From positions 3,595,001 through 3,659,000 of the forward strand of contig NZ_BIFR01000001.1 of NCBI RefSeq assembly GCF_003967535.1: a DNA stretch of 64,000 nt, read 5' to 3'. The translations under genes were made by a program, and so were the position numbers. Below the pieces are notes generated by a model that saw only the letters and a program-made list of their open reading frames with translations, did no database searches and was not told where the DNA came from. The stretch comes from Tengunoibacter tsumagoiensis (GTDB taxonomy: Bacteria; Chloroflexota; Ktedonobacteria; Ktedonobacterales; Ktedonobacteraceae). Positions 44,248-51,886 of this stretch are shown one piece after another. Within the stretch, counting starts at the first letter, position 1. Each line of letters opens with the position of its first letter.

Positions 44248-45132
44248 ATGAGCTATCAACCAGAGAGACAGGGTGAATGGGGTATTCCATTCGAGGAGAA
44301 CAGGTATCATACTGAACTGCTTGCAACCAGGGATGGCTGTCAGCTCTTTTTACAGAGTTGGCAGGCAGAAAGTGAGCATGTTCTGTTGATTCTCCATGGT
44401 CTGGGTGGCCATGGCGGCTGGTATATTGATCTGGCACAGGAATTAGCTACACAAGGGATTACTGTCTATACCATGGATCATCGTGGCTTTGGTCGCTCGG
44501 GCGGTCTCCAGGGGCATATCGATAGACATCAAACCTATATAGAAGATATTGCTTTTGTGCTCACGAGGCTCTGCGAGCGCCATCCCACGGGCAAACTGTC
44601 TATTTTAGGCCATAGCATGGGTGGGATCTTTGCAGCCTATGTGGCAGCTCTCCACAAAGAGCTCATCCAGGGCGTCATCTTCCTCAATCCATGGATTCAA
44701 GATTCTGCCCAGATTCCTATTCCTACGACAGTAAGCATTTTTGTTGGTGGTCTCCTCAGATCCAGGCGCAGCTGGAAGTTGGGTGGGGATGTCGAGACAA
44801 TGACGCTCAATCCAGAGGCCCAACAGATGTTACGGGCCGATCCTCTCTGGCGGCAGGCGCAGACGGCTACATTCCTTGTTCAGATCTTTCTTCTCCGCAC
44901 TGGTGTACTCAAAATGGCCAGACAGATCACGCTCCCCGCACTCGTGTTACAGGCCGAACAAGATAGAGCAGTCCGCCCTCTTGCGACCCGGCGCTTCTTT
45001 CAACAGCTAGCCAGTACGAAGAAAACCTGGATCAGTTATCCAACCTTTGCTCACGATACACAATTTGAAGCCAACCGTTCTCAACTCGATCAAGATATCT
45101 TCAACTGGCTTCAGGCGATAAGCGAGACATAA
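44248..45132 (+). CDS. Alpha/beta hydrolase (monoacylglycerol lipase-like)
   Basis: A serine hydrolase of 294 aa resembling lysophospholipase or monoglyceride lipase. The oxyanion segment is LLILHGLGGHGGWYIDLA. MDHRGFGRSGG follows. The nucleophile elbow is ILGHSMGG, the Asp is in LQAEQDRAVRP and the His in YPTFAHDTQF. All triad members are present. ATG 44248 is chosen because AAGGGG lies about six bases upstream; two in-frame starts further upstream have no site. No signal peptide is seen, so it is probably intracellular. It stands between the exporter operon and a PLP dehydratase gene and appears monocistronic. Confidence 0.87.
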   Translation: MSYQPERQGEWGIPFEENRYHTELLATRDGCQLFLQSWQAESEHVLLILHGLGGHGGWYIDLAQELATQGITVYTMDHRGFGRSGGLQGHIDRHQTYIEDIAFVLTRLCERHPTGKLSILGHSMGGIFAAYVAALHKELIQGVIFLNPWIQDSAQIPIPTTVSIFVGGLLRSRRSWKLGGDVETMTLNPEAQQMLRADPLWRQAQTATFLVQIFLLRTGVLKMARQITLPALVLQAEQDRAVRPLATRRFFQQLASTKKTWISYPTFAHDTQFEANRSQLDQDIFNWLQAISET

Positions 45133-45232
45133 GCATGCCCCGTTGGGACACCATCAAGCATGAAAGGACGGAGACTGCGGGACGAACACAAAAACTGTGG
45201 TAAAATATTGAAAACATTGTGTGGAGAAGACG

Positions 45233-46213
45233 ATGCCATTAAATTATATCAATGCACCACAATTAAACTCTGCCTATATTGAGAATGTCTGGAACACCCT
45301 TCCAGCATCTATTCGCCCAACACTCATCCTTCCTAATCCGGCTCTCTCGCAACGCTTTGGCTGCGAGATCACGATTGCCAGTGAGACCTTTCAGCATACT
45401 GGTAGCTTTAAATTTCGGGCCGCTTATAATCTCCTCTCTAGTATTCCTCATCCCCATGTCATTGCGGCCTCCTCAGGGAATTTTGGGCAGGCAGTGGCTT
45501 ACTCCAGCAAACTCTTAGGCAAGACCTGTACCGTAGTCATGCCCAATACGTCGGCGCGCGTCAAAATCGAAGCGGTCCTGGCGCATGGTGGCGAGGTCGA
45601 TCTAATTGATGTACATCAGATTAGCCGGGCCCAACGTGTGGCACAGCTCTTAGCAGCTCGCCCAGAGGCTTTTCAAGCACAGGCATATGATGACTATCGA
45701 GTGGTGGTAGGTAATTCAACACTAGGCCAGGAGATTCTTGCTGCGGGCCCCTTTGATACTGTGATTGTGCCTGTTGGAGGAGGTGGACTGGCCTCTGCAC
45801 TGGTGGTTGCTCGTGATCACCTCAAATCTTCCACCACGATTATTGGAGCTGAACCCATTCCTGGTAATGATGCCGCCCGCTCATTACGCAGTGGCACCCT
45901 GGTCCGCAATGAAGAAGAGCCCGTAACACTGGCAGATGGGGCACGCACTGTCAGCCTTGGGCAACTTAATTGGGAGATCCTCCAGCATGGACTAAAAGAT
46001 ATTATTGACGTCTCTGATCCCTTGATCATACAGGCAGTACGTCACTATTTTCTCTCCGCAAATCTCAAGGTCGAACCAACTGGTGCGCTCACCCTGGGGG
46101 CAATTATCGCGCAACCAGAGCGCTTTGCAGGTCAACGGGTCTGCTGTATCGTCAGCGGTGGGAATGTTGACCCCGATCTCTATGGGCAGGTCCTCTCAGA
46201 TCAGAATGAATAA
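45233..46213 (+). CDS. PLP-dependent threonine/serine dehydratase
   Basis: A fold-type II PLP enzyme of 326 aa that would convert threonine or serine to the 2-oxo acid and ammonia. The cofactor lysine sits in HTGSFKFRAAYN. The phosphate-binding loop is VPVGGGGLASAL, and the substrate loop is AASSGNFGQAVAYSSKLLG. There is no C-terminal ACT regulatory domain, so this is the short, catabolic or serine-racemase-like form. ATG 45233 follows a GGAG. A TGG-TAAAAT extended -10 box lies 27-32 bases upstream. A hairpin at 46225 ends the transcript. Distinguishing threonine dehydratase from serine racemase or hydroxyaspartate ammonia-lyase is not possible from sequence alone. Confidence 0.88.
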   Translation: MPLNYINAPQLNSAYIENVWNTLPASIRPTLILPNPALSQRFGCEITIASETFQHTGSFKFRAAYNLLSSIPHPHVIAASSGNFGQAVAYSSKLLGKTCTVVMPNTSARVKIEAVLAHGGEVDLIDVHQISRAQRVAQLLAARPEAFQAQAYDDYRVVVGNSTLGQEILAAGPFDTVIVPVGGGGLASALVVARDHLKSSTTIIGAEPIPGNDAARSLRSGTLVRNEEEPVTLADGARTVSLGQLNWEILQHGLKDIIDVSDPLIIQAVRHYFLSANLKVEPTGALTLGAIIAQPERFAGQRVCCIVSGGNVDPDLYGQVLSDQNE

Positions 46214-46224
46214 TTCCCACAAAA

Positions 46225-46254
46225 AAGAGAGGCGCATACCTCCGCGCCTCTCTT
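46225..46254. terminator. Convergent-gene terminator
   Basis: AAGAGAGGCGC (46225-46235) pairs with GCGCCTCTCTT (46244-46254) around an eight-base loop. An A-run before and T-rich sequence after let it serve both converging genes. Confidence 0.82.
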
Positions 46255-46268
46255 GCATTAGCTTTTGC

Positions 46269-47657
46269 TTATGCTCCATAGATAATAAGATTTGAAAATT
46301 GCGCTTGAGCGCCCGCCTGGAGACCCGAGAGATTTGAGACAAACAGGGCCACAGCGCCACTTTTATAGCTGCTATCAGTAAAGGTTTTGATAACTTTTCC
46401 ATTGGCACTGATAGTAAAATTGGTTCCTTTAGCCGTAATGCTCAGATGGTTGATCTTCCCCTGCTTCTCAAGAGCCGGGTTACTGGAATAATCAACAACT
46501 TTTGCACGTGTGGGAGCACCATTGGCATCAGTAGTGCCCTTGAAGACGGCAAAGGTACCATCACCATAAAACTCAATACAGTAATATGTGGATGGATTTC
46601 CATCCTGACCAGCAGCCGAACGCAGATAGACCCCATAGCCATTGCCAGGATCGCCCTTGGAGAGCATGGCATCTACCGTTATGGTAAGATCTTGGAGAGG
46701 CTTGTCGCTGGTACCCGGGACATATTCGGGAAATAAACGATTATGATCATCCTCTAATGTCAGCGTGCCATTGGTAATCGCTACGGTATAGATTCCCTGC
46801 TCACTCTGAAGATCCCAGCCTTTACTTGTATCTTTAAAACTATCACTAAAGAGGACAGGTCCAGTAGGAGCGGTATTGCCTCCCGTACTGACTGGCGTTG
46901 CCGTTGTTGAAAAGAGAGAGGGAGCTAGAAAATAATAAGCCACGCCACCACCAGCCACGAGAAGGAGAATTACCAGCAGGCTAATAAGCAAGATCCCTCT
47001 TTTGGATCTGCTCTTCTGAGCTTCTGTATACAGGCTTCTGCCTTGAATGCTGGCATTTGGAAAAGGCATAGCAGCATCAGGCTGTGCATTCACCGAATGA
47101 GCAAACTGGGCTGAAGAGCCAAAACCAGGATTGGCATTACCCATCTGAGGTCCCACAGGACCTGGTCCTGGTCCCACAGACCATGAATTGCCCATCGCCT
47201 GTCCACCCAGATTCCCTGTGCGATGCTGTGGTGGAGGAACAAAAGGGTAAGCCGTCCCTGAAAAAGAGGCCCCATCAGGTGCCGAGGGATAATTCGATCC
47301 TGCATAAGGTGCCTGATGAGGAGGGCCAGATCCCTGATTAGGCAACTGTGCCTGAGAACCAAAAGAGGTCCCAGAGGCGGGCAGAGCTGCAAAACCGGGT
47401 CCTCCTGGAAAGGGTTGATACGAGGGCGGGCCGCCAGGCCCCTGTGGCCCAGGCCCTGGATTCCAGTTTGGTGCACCCTGCGCCTGAGATGGCGGTCCCC
47501 ATCCAGCCGATGACGGGGGCCTTTGATCAGGTCCCGATGGGGGCATATGAGCAAAACCACAGTTGACACAACGGAAGTCGCCAGGAGGCAAGGGGGCACC
47601 ACACCGTTGACAGGGTCGTGCCGTACCACCACCAAAAGGAGGGTAGGTTGAGGACAT
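46269..47657 (-). CDS. Zinc-ribbon, Pro/Gly-rich membrane protein with extracytoplasmic beta-sandwich
   Basis: A 462-residue protein with a modular layout. Residues about 14-35 are a zinc ribbon (CQRCGAPLPPGDFRCVNC). About 40-200 is a long disordered region rich in Pro, Gly, Gln and Ser. One transmembrane helix lies at about 235-260 (GILLISLLVILLLVAGGGVAYYFL). The outer 190 residues resemble a concanavalin-like domain (VLFSDSFKDTSKGWDLQ, NGYGVYLRSAAG, TFTDSSYKSGAVALFVSN). That domain resembles the outer domain of the Ser/Thr kinase at 27134. ATG 47657 has GGAGG six bases upstream. The zinc ribbon is predicted to be cytoplasmic. Function is unknown; a sensor or surface-binding role is a guess. 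Confidence 0.8.
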   Translation of the reverse strand: MSSTYPPFGGGTARPCQRCGAPLPPGDFRCVNCGFAHMPPSGPDQRPPSSAGWGPPSQAQGAPNWNPGPGPQGPGGPPSYQPFPGGPGFAALPASGTSFGSQAQLPNQGSGPPHQAPYAGSNYPSAPDGASFSGTAYPFVPPPQHRTGNLGGQAMGNSWSVGPGPGPVGPQMGNANPGFGSSAQFAHSVNAQPDAAMPFPNASIQGRSLYTEAQKSRSKRGILLISLLVILLLVAGGGVAYYFLAPSLFSTTATPVSTGGNTAPTGPVLFSDSFKDTSKGWDLQSEQGIYTVAITNGTLTLEDDHNRLFPEYVPGTSDKPLQDLTITVDAMLSKGDPGNGYGVYLRSAAGQDGNPSTYYCIEFYGDGTFAVFKGTTDANGAPTRAKVVDYSSNPALEKQGKINHLSITAKGTNFTISANGKVIKTFTDSSYKSGAVALFVSNLSGLQAGAQAQFSNLIIYGA

Positions 47658-47880
47658 ACGAAACCTCCACAGAAAACCAATGCTAGTTTTTTCTGAGTAT
47701 CGCATACTACACATTCTGTGTCTACTTACATACGTGAAGCTAGTAGTTTTAGGTATAGTATAGCTCAGAACACATATACTACCTGTCATGCCACGTTGGG
47801 AGGCTGTCTAGAAATGGACCGTCCTCCCCCAATGGCAAGCATTGCTCCAGCGAGCTCATCAGGAAGCACATGAAAAGTTC

Positions 47881-49158
47881 TTATACAGCCGGCAACGAGC
47901 GATTCAGGAGAGGAATTTCACGTCGAATCTCAAAATGCAGGTGCTGGTGAGCCTGGCGAATGGCTTCCTCAACTGCCTCTGGCGTCTCACCTCGTGCAAA
48001 AATAAAACCAAGGTAGCTGGCCCCCTCAGGCAACGGCACCAGTTGATTATGCAATCTGGCTGTGATCTCGATGCCCGTGATAAATGGCACAGCCTGAGCC
48101 TCCTCAATCCCATGGACTGAACGCAGGATACCGGCCTTTGGAATAGGGATCATCATCACACCTGCTGCCCCTCCGTCTCGCTCTACTGATGCCAGATCCT
48201 CACCTAACGCGTGACGAAGAATGAGTTCTTCTAAACAGATGCCAGATCCAAACTCTAGAACAGTCGAGCAGAGACCTCCAATGGAGCGGCCAGCAATCTC
48301 GAGCATCCATGGTCCCTGGTCATTTACCCGAAGCTCAGCATGTACAGGCCCCTCACGCAAGCCCAACGAGCGTGCTGCCGTAGCAACGCACTGCGCAATC
48401 GCTTGCTGCATCTCTCCTGACAGACGAGAAGGAGTCACATAGATCGTCTCTTCAAAAAAGGGGCCATCCAGTGGATCAGGCTTATCAAACAGCGTCAGAA
48501 CTTTAAGCTCTCCGTGAGTGAGCAGCCCTTCTAATGCCACTTCAAAGCCTGGAATAAAATCTTCTACGAGAAACGAGGTCTCGTTCTCACTGTACCCCTC
48601 ATTGATCAGCAGGCGCTTCAGGCGATGGAAGGCAGACACAAATTCTGGGACCGTATCGGCGCGTATGACGCCTCTACTCCCCGAGAGTCGACGTGGCTTG
48701 AGTACACAGGGGAAGCTCACCTGCCGGGCCATCTCTACAGGATCGGCGTGTAACCAGAACTCACGAAAGATTGGGCATGGGGCCCCACCAGCAGACATCA
48801 GACGACGCATGAGAAGCTTATCGCGTGCGGCTTCACTGGCATGAGGAGAATTATGAGCCAGACCCAGAGCCACGCTCGCTCGGGCCGCCAGCTCTGAAGC
48901 GCTGTCATCCAACGACAGAATCGCCATGAATGGGTGCGTCTGAGCAAAATCAATAATTGTCTGGATCGACGCCTCTACCTGTGAAAAATCTAATCCCAAC
49001 GGCACATGCCAATAGTCAGACAAGGTCTCAGGAAGATCAATCCCCACCACCACCTCCAACCCCAGGCGCTGAGCGGCGTTCAGAAAAGCGCCCGAACGAT
49101 AGGTAGCCGGAGTCATTAAAAACAATATGCGCTTACATTCAACTTCAAAGTCCATCAT
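47881..49158 (-). CDS. ATP-grasp domain ligase
   Basis: An ATP-dependent carboxylate-amine/thiol ligase of 425 aa. An N-terminal Rossmann-like part (ILFLMTPATYRSGAFLNAAQRLGLEVVVG) is followed by the ATP-grasp core: DKLLMRRLMSAGGAPCP, FPCVLKPRRLSGSRGVI, FLVEDFIPGFEVALEGLL, and late metal-binding GPVHAELRVNDQGPWMLEIAGRSIGG. The design recalls BacD/carnosine-synthase and PurK-like enzymes that make peptide-like or amide bonds. No biosynthetic cluster is near, so the substrate is unknown. The start (tandem ATG at 49158/49155) has no ribosome site and sits directly against the end of an IscB element remnant, which may have separated the gene from its native promoter. Confidence 0.85.
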   Translation of the reverse strand: MMDFEVECKRILFLMTPATYRSGAFLNAAQRLGLEVVVGIDLPETLSDYWHVPLGLDFSQVEASIQTIIDFAQTHPFMAILSLDDSASELAARASVALGLAHNSPHASEAARDKLLMRRLMSAGGAPCPIFREFWLHADPVEMARQVSFPCVLKPRRLSGSRGVIRADTVPEFVSAFHRLKRLLINEGYSENETSFLVEDFIPGFEVALEGLLTHGELKVLTLFDKPDPLDGPFFEETIYVTPSRLSGEMQQAIAQCVATAARSLGLREGPVHAELRVNDQGPWMLEIAGRSIGGLCSTVLEFGSGICLEELILRHALGEDLASVERDGGAAGVMMIPIPKAGILRSVHGIEEAQAVPFITGIEITARLHNQLVPLPEGASYLGFIFARGETPEAVEEAIRQAHQHLHFEIRREIPLLNRSLPAV

Positions 49159-49164
49159 AAAATC

Positions 49165-49212
49165 GCGTGATGCAGGTACCCCTGACTTCAGACATGGGGA
49201 GGAGCATCACGC
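49165..49212. repeat. Nested inverted repeats at the IscB element end
   Basis: GCGTGATGC (49165-49173) and GCATCACGC (49204-49212) form a perfect 9-bp outer stem around a second hairpin, CCCC-CTGA/TCAG-GGGG, at about 49179-49199. Such subterminal hairpins are typical of IS200/IS605-like ends, so this probably marks the edge of the insertion. Confidence 0.55.
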
Positions 49213-49821
49213 ACTCCCTTCTTTCGTGTACTCATACCCGTCCACCCGGTGGAGACGACGCATGTACTTGGGATGGATATCGGTCTTTCCAAGACGAAAA
49301 CTGGGACGATACCGGATCGCAATACGCCCCTGAAGGGTGCCTTTGGGGGTCACTGCTTTCACGACATCTCCGGTCCGATAACCCAGATAGGAACCTTTGC
49401 GCTCTTTGTGCTGCTTGGGAAATCCGTACCTATCCGTGACACACATCTTGCGCCGTCCATGCCCGGTCGCTTTGACCAGGAGGGGCTTCACTGCCTTGAT
49501 GATCAGGTGTGCTGGTGTCGATGTGCCCACGCAACAAGCATCTATCCAGTGCTCTTTGGGCAGTTCTCGCAGCGTCCGGTTATATTTCGTCAGCCCGCCG
49601 GAACCGCATTCTACGGGCAATCCGATGGCCTTCAAGCGCTCAAAGAGTGCCCACCTTGTGGCATTCACAGCGGCAGCATCCTTTAAAGGAGCTTTCACCT
49701 GTGCCTGGATCCGCTTGAGTACATCCGGTTTCTTCTTGAGAAAGTCCTTGATGTCCTGCGTTCCTTTGGCGGTGTTACACTTCTCGCAGGCCAAACACAG
49801 GTTAGCTATCCGGTTGGTTCC
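49207..49821 (-). pseudogene. iscB: IscB-like RNA-guided nuclease, 5'-truncated remnant
   Basis: C-terminal part of an IscB protein, the transposon-encoded ancestor of Cas9 that cuts DNA under an omega-RNA guide. An in-frame TAA at 49822-49824 precedes GTNRIANLCLACEKCNTAKG, which is the second half of the HNH domain. After it come the DFLKKKPDVLKRIQAQ helices, the LKDAAAVNATRWALFERLKA helix, GLPVECGSGGLTKYNR, and the RuvC-III-like HWIDACCVGTSTP. The C-terminal part has MCVTDRYGFPK and the TGDVVKAV...GRIAIR target-recognition-like region. The N-terminal RRXRR, bridge-helix, RuvC-I/II and first HNH parts are absent, and the omega-RNA region normally upstream is not seen. It is thus a dead fragment. 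Confidence 0.82.
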
Positions 49822-49868
49822 TTACAACACAACCTGCACATTTGCTACACGCTATCAGCTACACACTG

Positions 49869-50198
49869 TCAGTCTTGCTCAACATCGACCACAAACCCGA
49901 GCGTCTTGAGAGCTGCGGCCAGACCAAATAAGCGTGCATCCCCACGCACTGTCCAGACGAGCTCCGTTGGGACACGGCCATTGGCAGTCTCCCCAGCGCC
50001 TTCCCAATAGCATTCGTAGGTCCCTTGCCACTGACGATGTTGCACTCGTCCCTGGTACTCCCATGGTTTCGCCATGGGACGGCGATTATTAAAGCCAAAA
50101 CCAGAACCCTCTACACTGGAAAAATCTTTGCTGCGAAATAGTATCTTCATACCAAAAACTTTCCATCCACCTTCTTTTTTCTGTGCCATTTTCAGCAT
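49869..50198 (-). CDS. Hypothetical protein
   Basis: A 109-residue protein that I do not recognise. It has a basic N-terminus, MKILFRSKDFSSVEGSGFG, a central Trp-rich, probably beta-sheet part (WEYQGRVQHRQWQGTYECYW), and a C-terminal helix-strand DARLFGLAAALKTLGFVVDVEQD. It begins after three near-repeats of CAGCATCTTT (minus-strand AAAGATGCTG), which give weak AAAG-type ribosome sites. ATG 50189 is an alternative start three codons later. It lies directly upstream of the IscB remnant, so it may be a native gene whose downstream neighbour was displaced. No membrane segment is present. Confidence 0.5.
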   Translation of the reverse strand: MLKMAQKKEGGWKVFGMKILFRSKDFSSVEGSGFGFNNRRPMAKPWEYQGRVQHRQWQGTYECYWEGAGETANGRVPTELVWTVRGDARLFGLAAALKTLGFVVDVEQD

Positions 50199-50348
50199 CT
50201 TTCAGCATCTTTCGGCATCTTCCAGTATACAACCAGGACTGCTAAAGTTATAGGCCCCTGCACAATCAGCTTTTTTGTGATACTGTGTACAAAGGAAAAG
50301 AGCCTCTTTTGAGAGAACCATACCAAGAAGAAGTGAGAGAAAGAGAAG

Positions 50349-51023
50349 ATGCCAACACTCGTGTTCTGGATTGATGTTGACAATACCTTGCTTGCCAATG
50401 ACGAGGTTAAAAAAGTTCTACAGCATCATCTGCAAGTAGAAATGGGCGAGCAGCTTAATACACGCTTCTGGAAGATCTATGAGGAAGTGCGAGAAGAGAC
50501 CGGGCTTGTCGATATTCCTTTATCACTCAAACGGCTACGAGCAGAGATCCCAGAAGATCAGTTAGATGAACGTACCTATTTACATGTCCATTCGATCTTT
50601 GATAATTTTCCTTTTATTAAGGCCCTTTATCCACAGGCGATTGAGACCCTTCATCACCTTAACACCATTGGACAAACAGTGATTGTCTCCGATGGTGATC
50701 TGGACTTTCAAGCAGAAAAGATCGTGAATAGCACACTGGCCGAGACTGTCGAAGGACGTGTGCTCCTCTATATTCATAAACAGGAGCATATTCCAGATAT
50801 TCAAAGGACCTATCCTGCCGATCACTATGTAATGATTGATGATAAACCACAGATTCTGATCGATATGAAAGAGGCTCTGGGTCCAAAGATCACAACGGTT
50901 TTTGTGCGACAGGGAAAATATGCCAAAGAGCATCCTAAAAACTTTGCTCCCGATATCAGCGTAGATAAGATTGGCGACCTGCGTACATTTACAGCCGAGC
51001 AGTTTTTATATCCCAACCAGTAA
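50349..51023 (+). CDS. HAD-superfamily hydrolase
   Basis: A haloacid-dehalogenase-type phosphatase of 224 aa. Motif I reads FWIDVDNTLLAND, with the nucleophile Asp and the DxD acid-base pair. A helical cap follows (about 20-90). Motif II is TVIVSDGDL, motif III the Lys in YIHKQEH, and motif IV is VMIDDKPQIL, with both metal-binding Asp residues. All catalytic positions are present. AAGAGAAAG lies before ATG 50349. The substrate is a small phosphorylated molecule by family precedent. It precedes the JAMM-protease gene but is separated from it by a strong hairpin. Confidence 0.86.
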   Translation: MPTLVFWIDVDNTLLANDEVKKVLQHHLQVEMGEQLNTRFWKIYEEVREETGLVDIPLSLKRLRAEIPEDQLDERTYLHVHSIFDNFPFIKALYPQAIETLHHLNTIGQTVIVSDGDLDFQAEKIVNSTLAETVEGRVLLYIHKQEHIPDIQRTYPADHYVMIDDKPQILIDMKEALGPKITTVFVRQGKYAKEHPKNFAPDISVDKIGDLRTFTAEQFLYPNQ

Positions 51024-51095
51024 CGCCAGCTCATCGGGATTGCATAACAGAGAGGGCAAGATGGCATACAACATCTTACCTATCATAACGACCAG

Positions 51096-51136
51096 TCTGG
51101 CGATAAACCGCGAATCGTGTGCGGTTTATCGCCAGA
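51096..51136 (+). promoter_or_regulatory. 16-bp hairpin between HAD and JAMM genes
   Basis: TCTGGCGATAAACCGC (51096-51111) pairs perfectly with GCGGTTTATCGCCAGA (51121-51136) around a nine-base loop. No T-run follows. It ends 41 bases before the JAMM start codon, so it may reduce read-through or control translation. Confidence 0.6.
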
Positions 51137-51176
51137 ACAGAGAGGGTCCGTGTTTACGACGGCAGGAAGAGGACTT

Positions 51177-51710
51177 ATGGCTCGAGTAGTGATGGAGCAA
51201 CAGGCCAGAGAGGATATTTTTTCTGATATCTGTCAACGACCGCAGATAGAGGCTTGCGGCATCTTATTGGGCAAACAGAATCAGGCTGGAGATTGGTATA
51301 TCACAGAAGCAAGGGCACTCAGAAATACTGCTTCTTCGGCAGTCTACTTTGAGTTTGAGCCCGAAGAGCTCCTCATGATGGAGCTACAATATCCGGAACA
51401 GATCATCGGTATCTATCACAGTCACCCAACCGGGTATGCATGTGCTAGCGAGACAGATATCAACAATATGCGCCGTGTCAACCTGGAACAGCAGATTCCC
51501 TGGGCCTGGTTAATTGTCTGTGGACCCTTTGACAGCACATTTAGAATGGAAGGAGAGCAGAGCATGCATATTATCGCCTATCATTATTATCCAGATCACG
51601 GGCTTTGCACACTCAAGATTCAATCTTCCATACAAACAGAACCTTCCACTCATTCATCTCAGAAGGCACAACAGGACTATACAGAGCAGCAGAATAAGAG
51701 AATTGGATAG
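51177..51710 (+). CDS. JAMM/MPN metalloprotease
   Basis: A zinc isopeptidase-type protein of 177 aa. The full JAMM motif is present: the upstream Glu in RPQIEACGILLG, then GIYHSHPTGYACASETD, which gives HxHP, Ser and Asp in the expected spacing. Prokaryotic JAMM proteins cut ubiquitin-like or sulphur-carrier fusions (as in Mec/Rri1 or thiocarboxylate systems). ATG 51177 has AGGAAGAGG upstream. No ubiquitin-like, E1-like or cysteine-synthase gene is next to it, so the partner is not apparent. The C-terminal 50 residues are polar. Active-site residues are all conserved, so it should be active. Confidence 0.87.
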   Translation: MARVVMEQQAREDIFSDICQRPQIEACGILLGKQNQAGDWYITEARALRNTASSAVYFEFEPEELLMMELQYPEQIIGIYHSHPTGYACASETDINNMRRVNLEQQIPWAWLIVCGPFDSTFRMEGEQSMHIIAYHYYPDHGLCTLKIQSSIQTEPSTHSSQKAQQDYTEQQNKRIG

Positions 51711-51738
51711 AAACCTAGCCACACTAAATTAAATACGT

Positions 51739-51744
51739 TATAAT
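51739..51744 (+). promoter_or_regulatory. Possible -10 box before the zinc-ribbon gene
   Basis: TATAAT at 51739-51744 lies 143 bases before the chosen start at 51887. No good -35 box is seen. Confidence 0.4.
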
Positions 51745-51886
51745 GTTTTCGCTGGTGGAAAAGTGTTGTACTGCCGTCAAAACCAAAGGTAAGCGGTAAA
51801 AGAACACGCTTGCTGTGCAAAAAAACGACTCTCTTGTAAATCAGAATAGTCACCGCAAAAAAGGGAAAAACAGGAGCGAAAACGTC

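Noticed and set aside
49869..50198. The gene next to the IscB remnant considered as part of the element or its omega-RNA region
   Set aside because: It has its own coding appearance with a normal end and no match to IscB N-terminal motifs or structured omega-RNA.
50190..50222. Three CAGCATCTTT-like tandem units
   Set aside because: Only three imperfect units, too short for a CRISPR or regulatory array; probably simple duplication.
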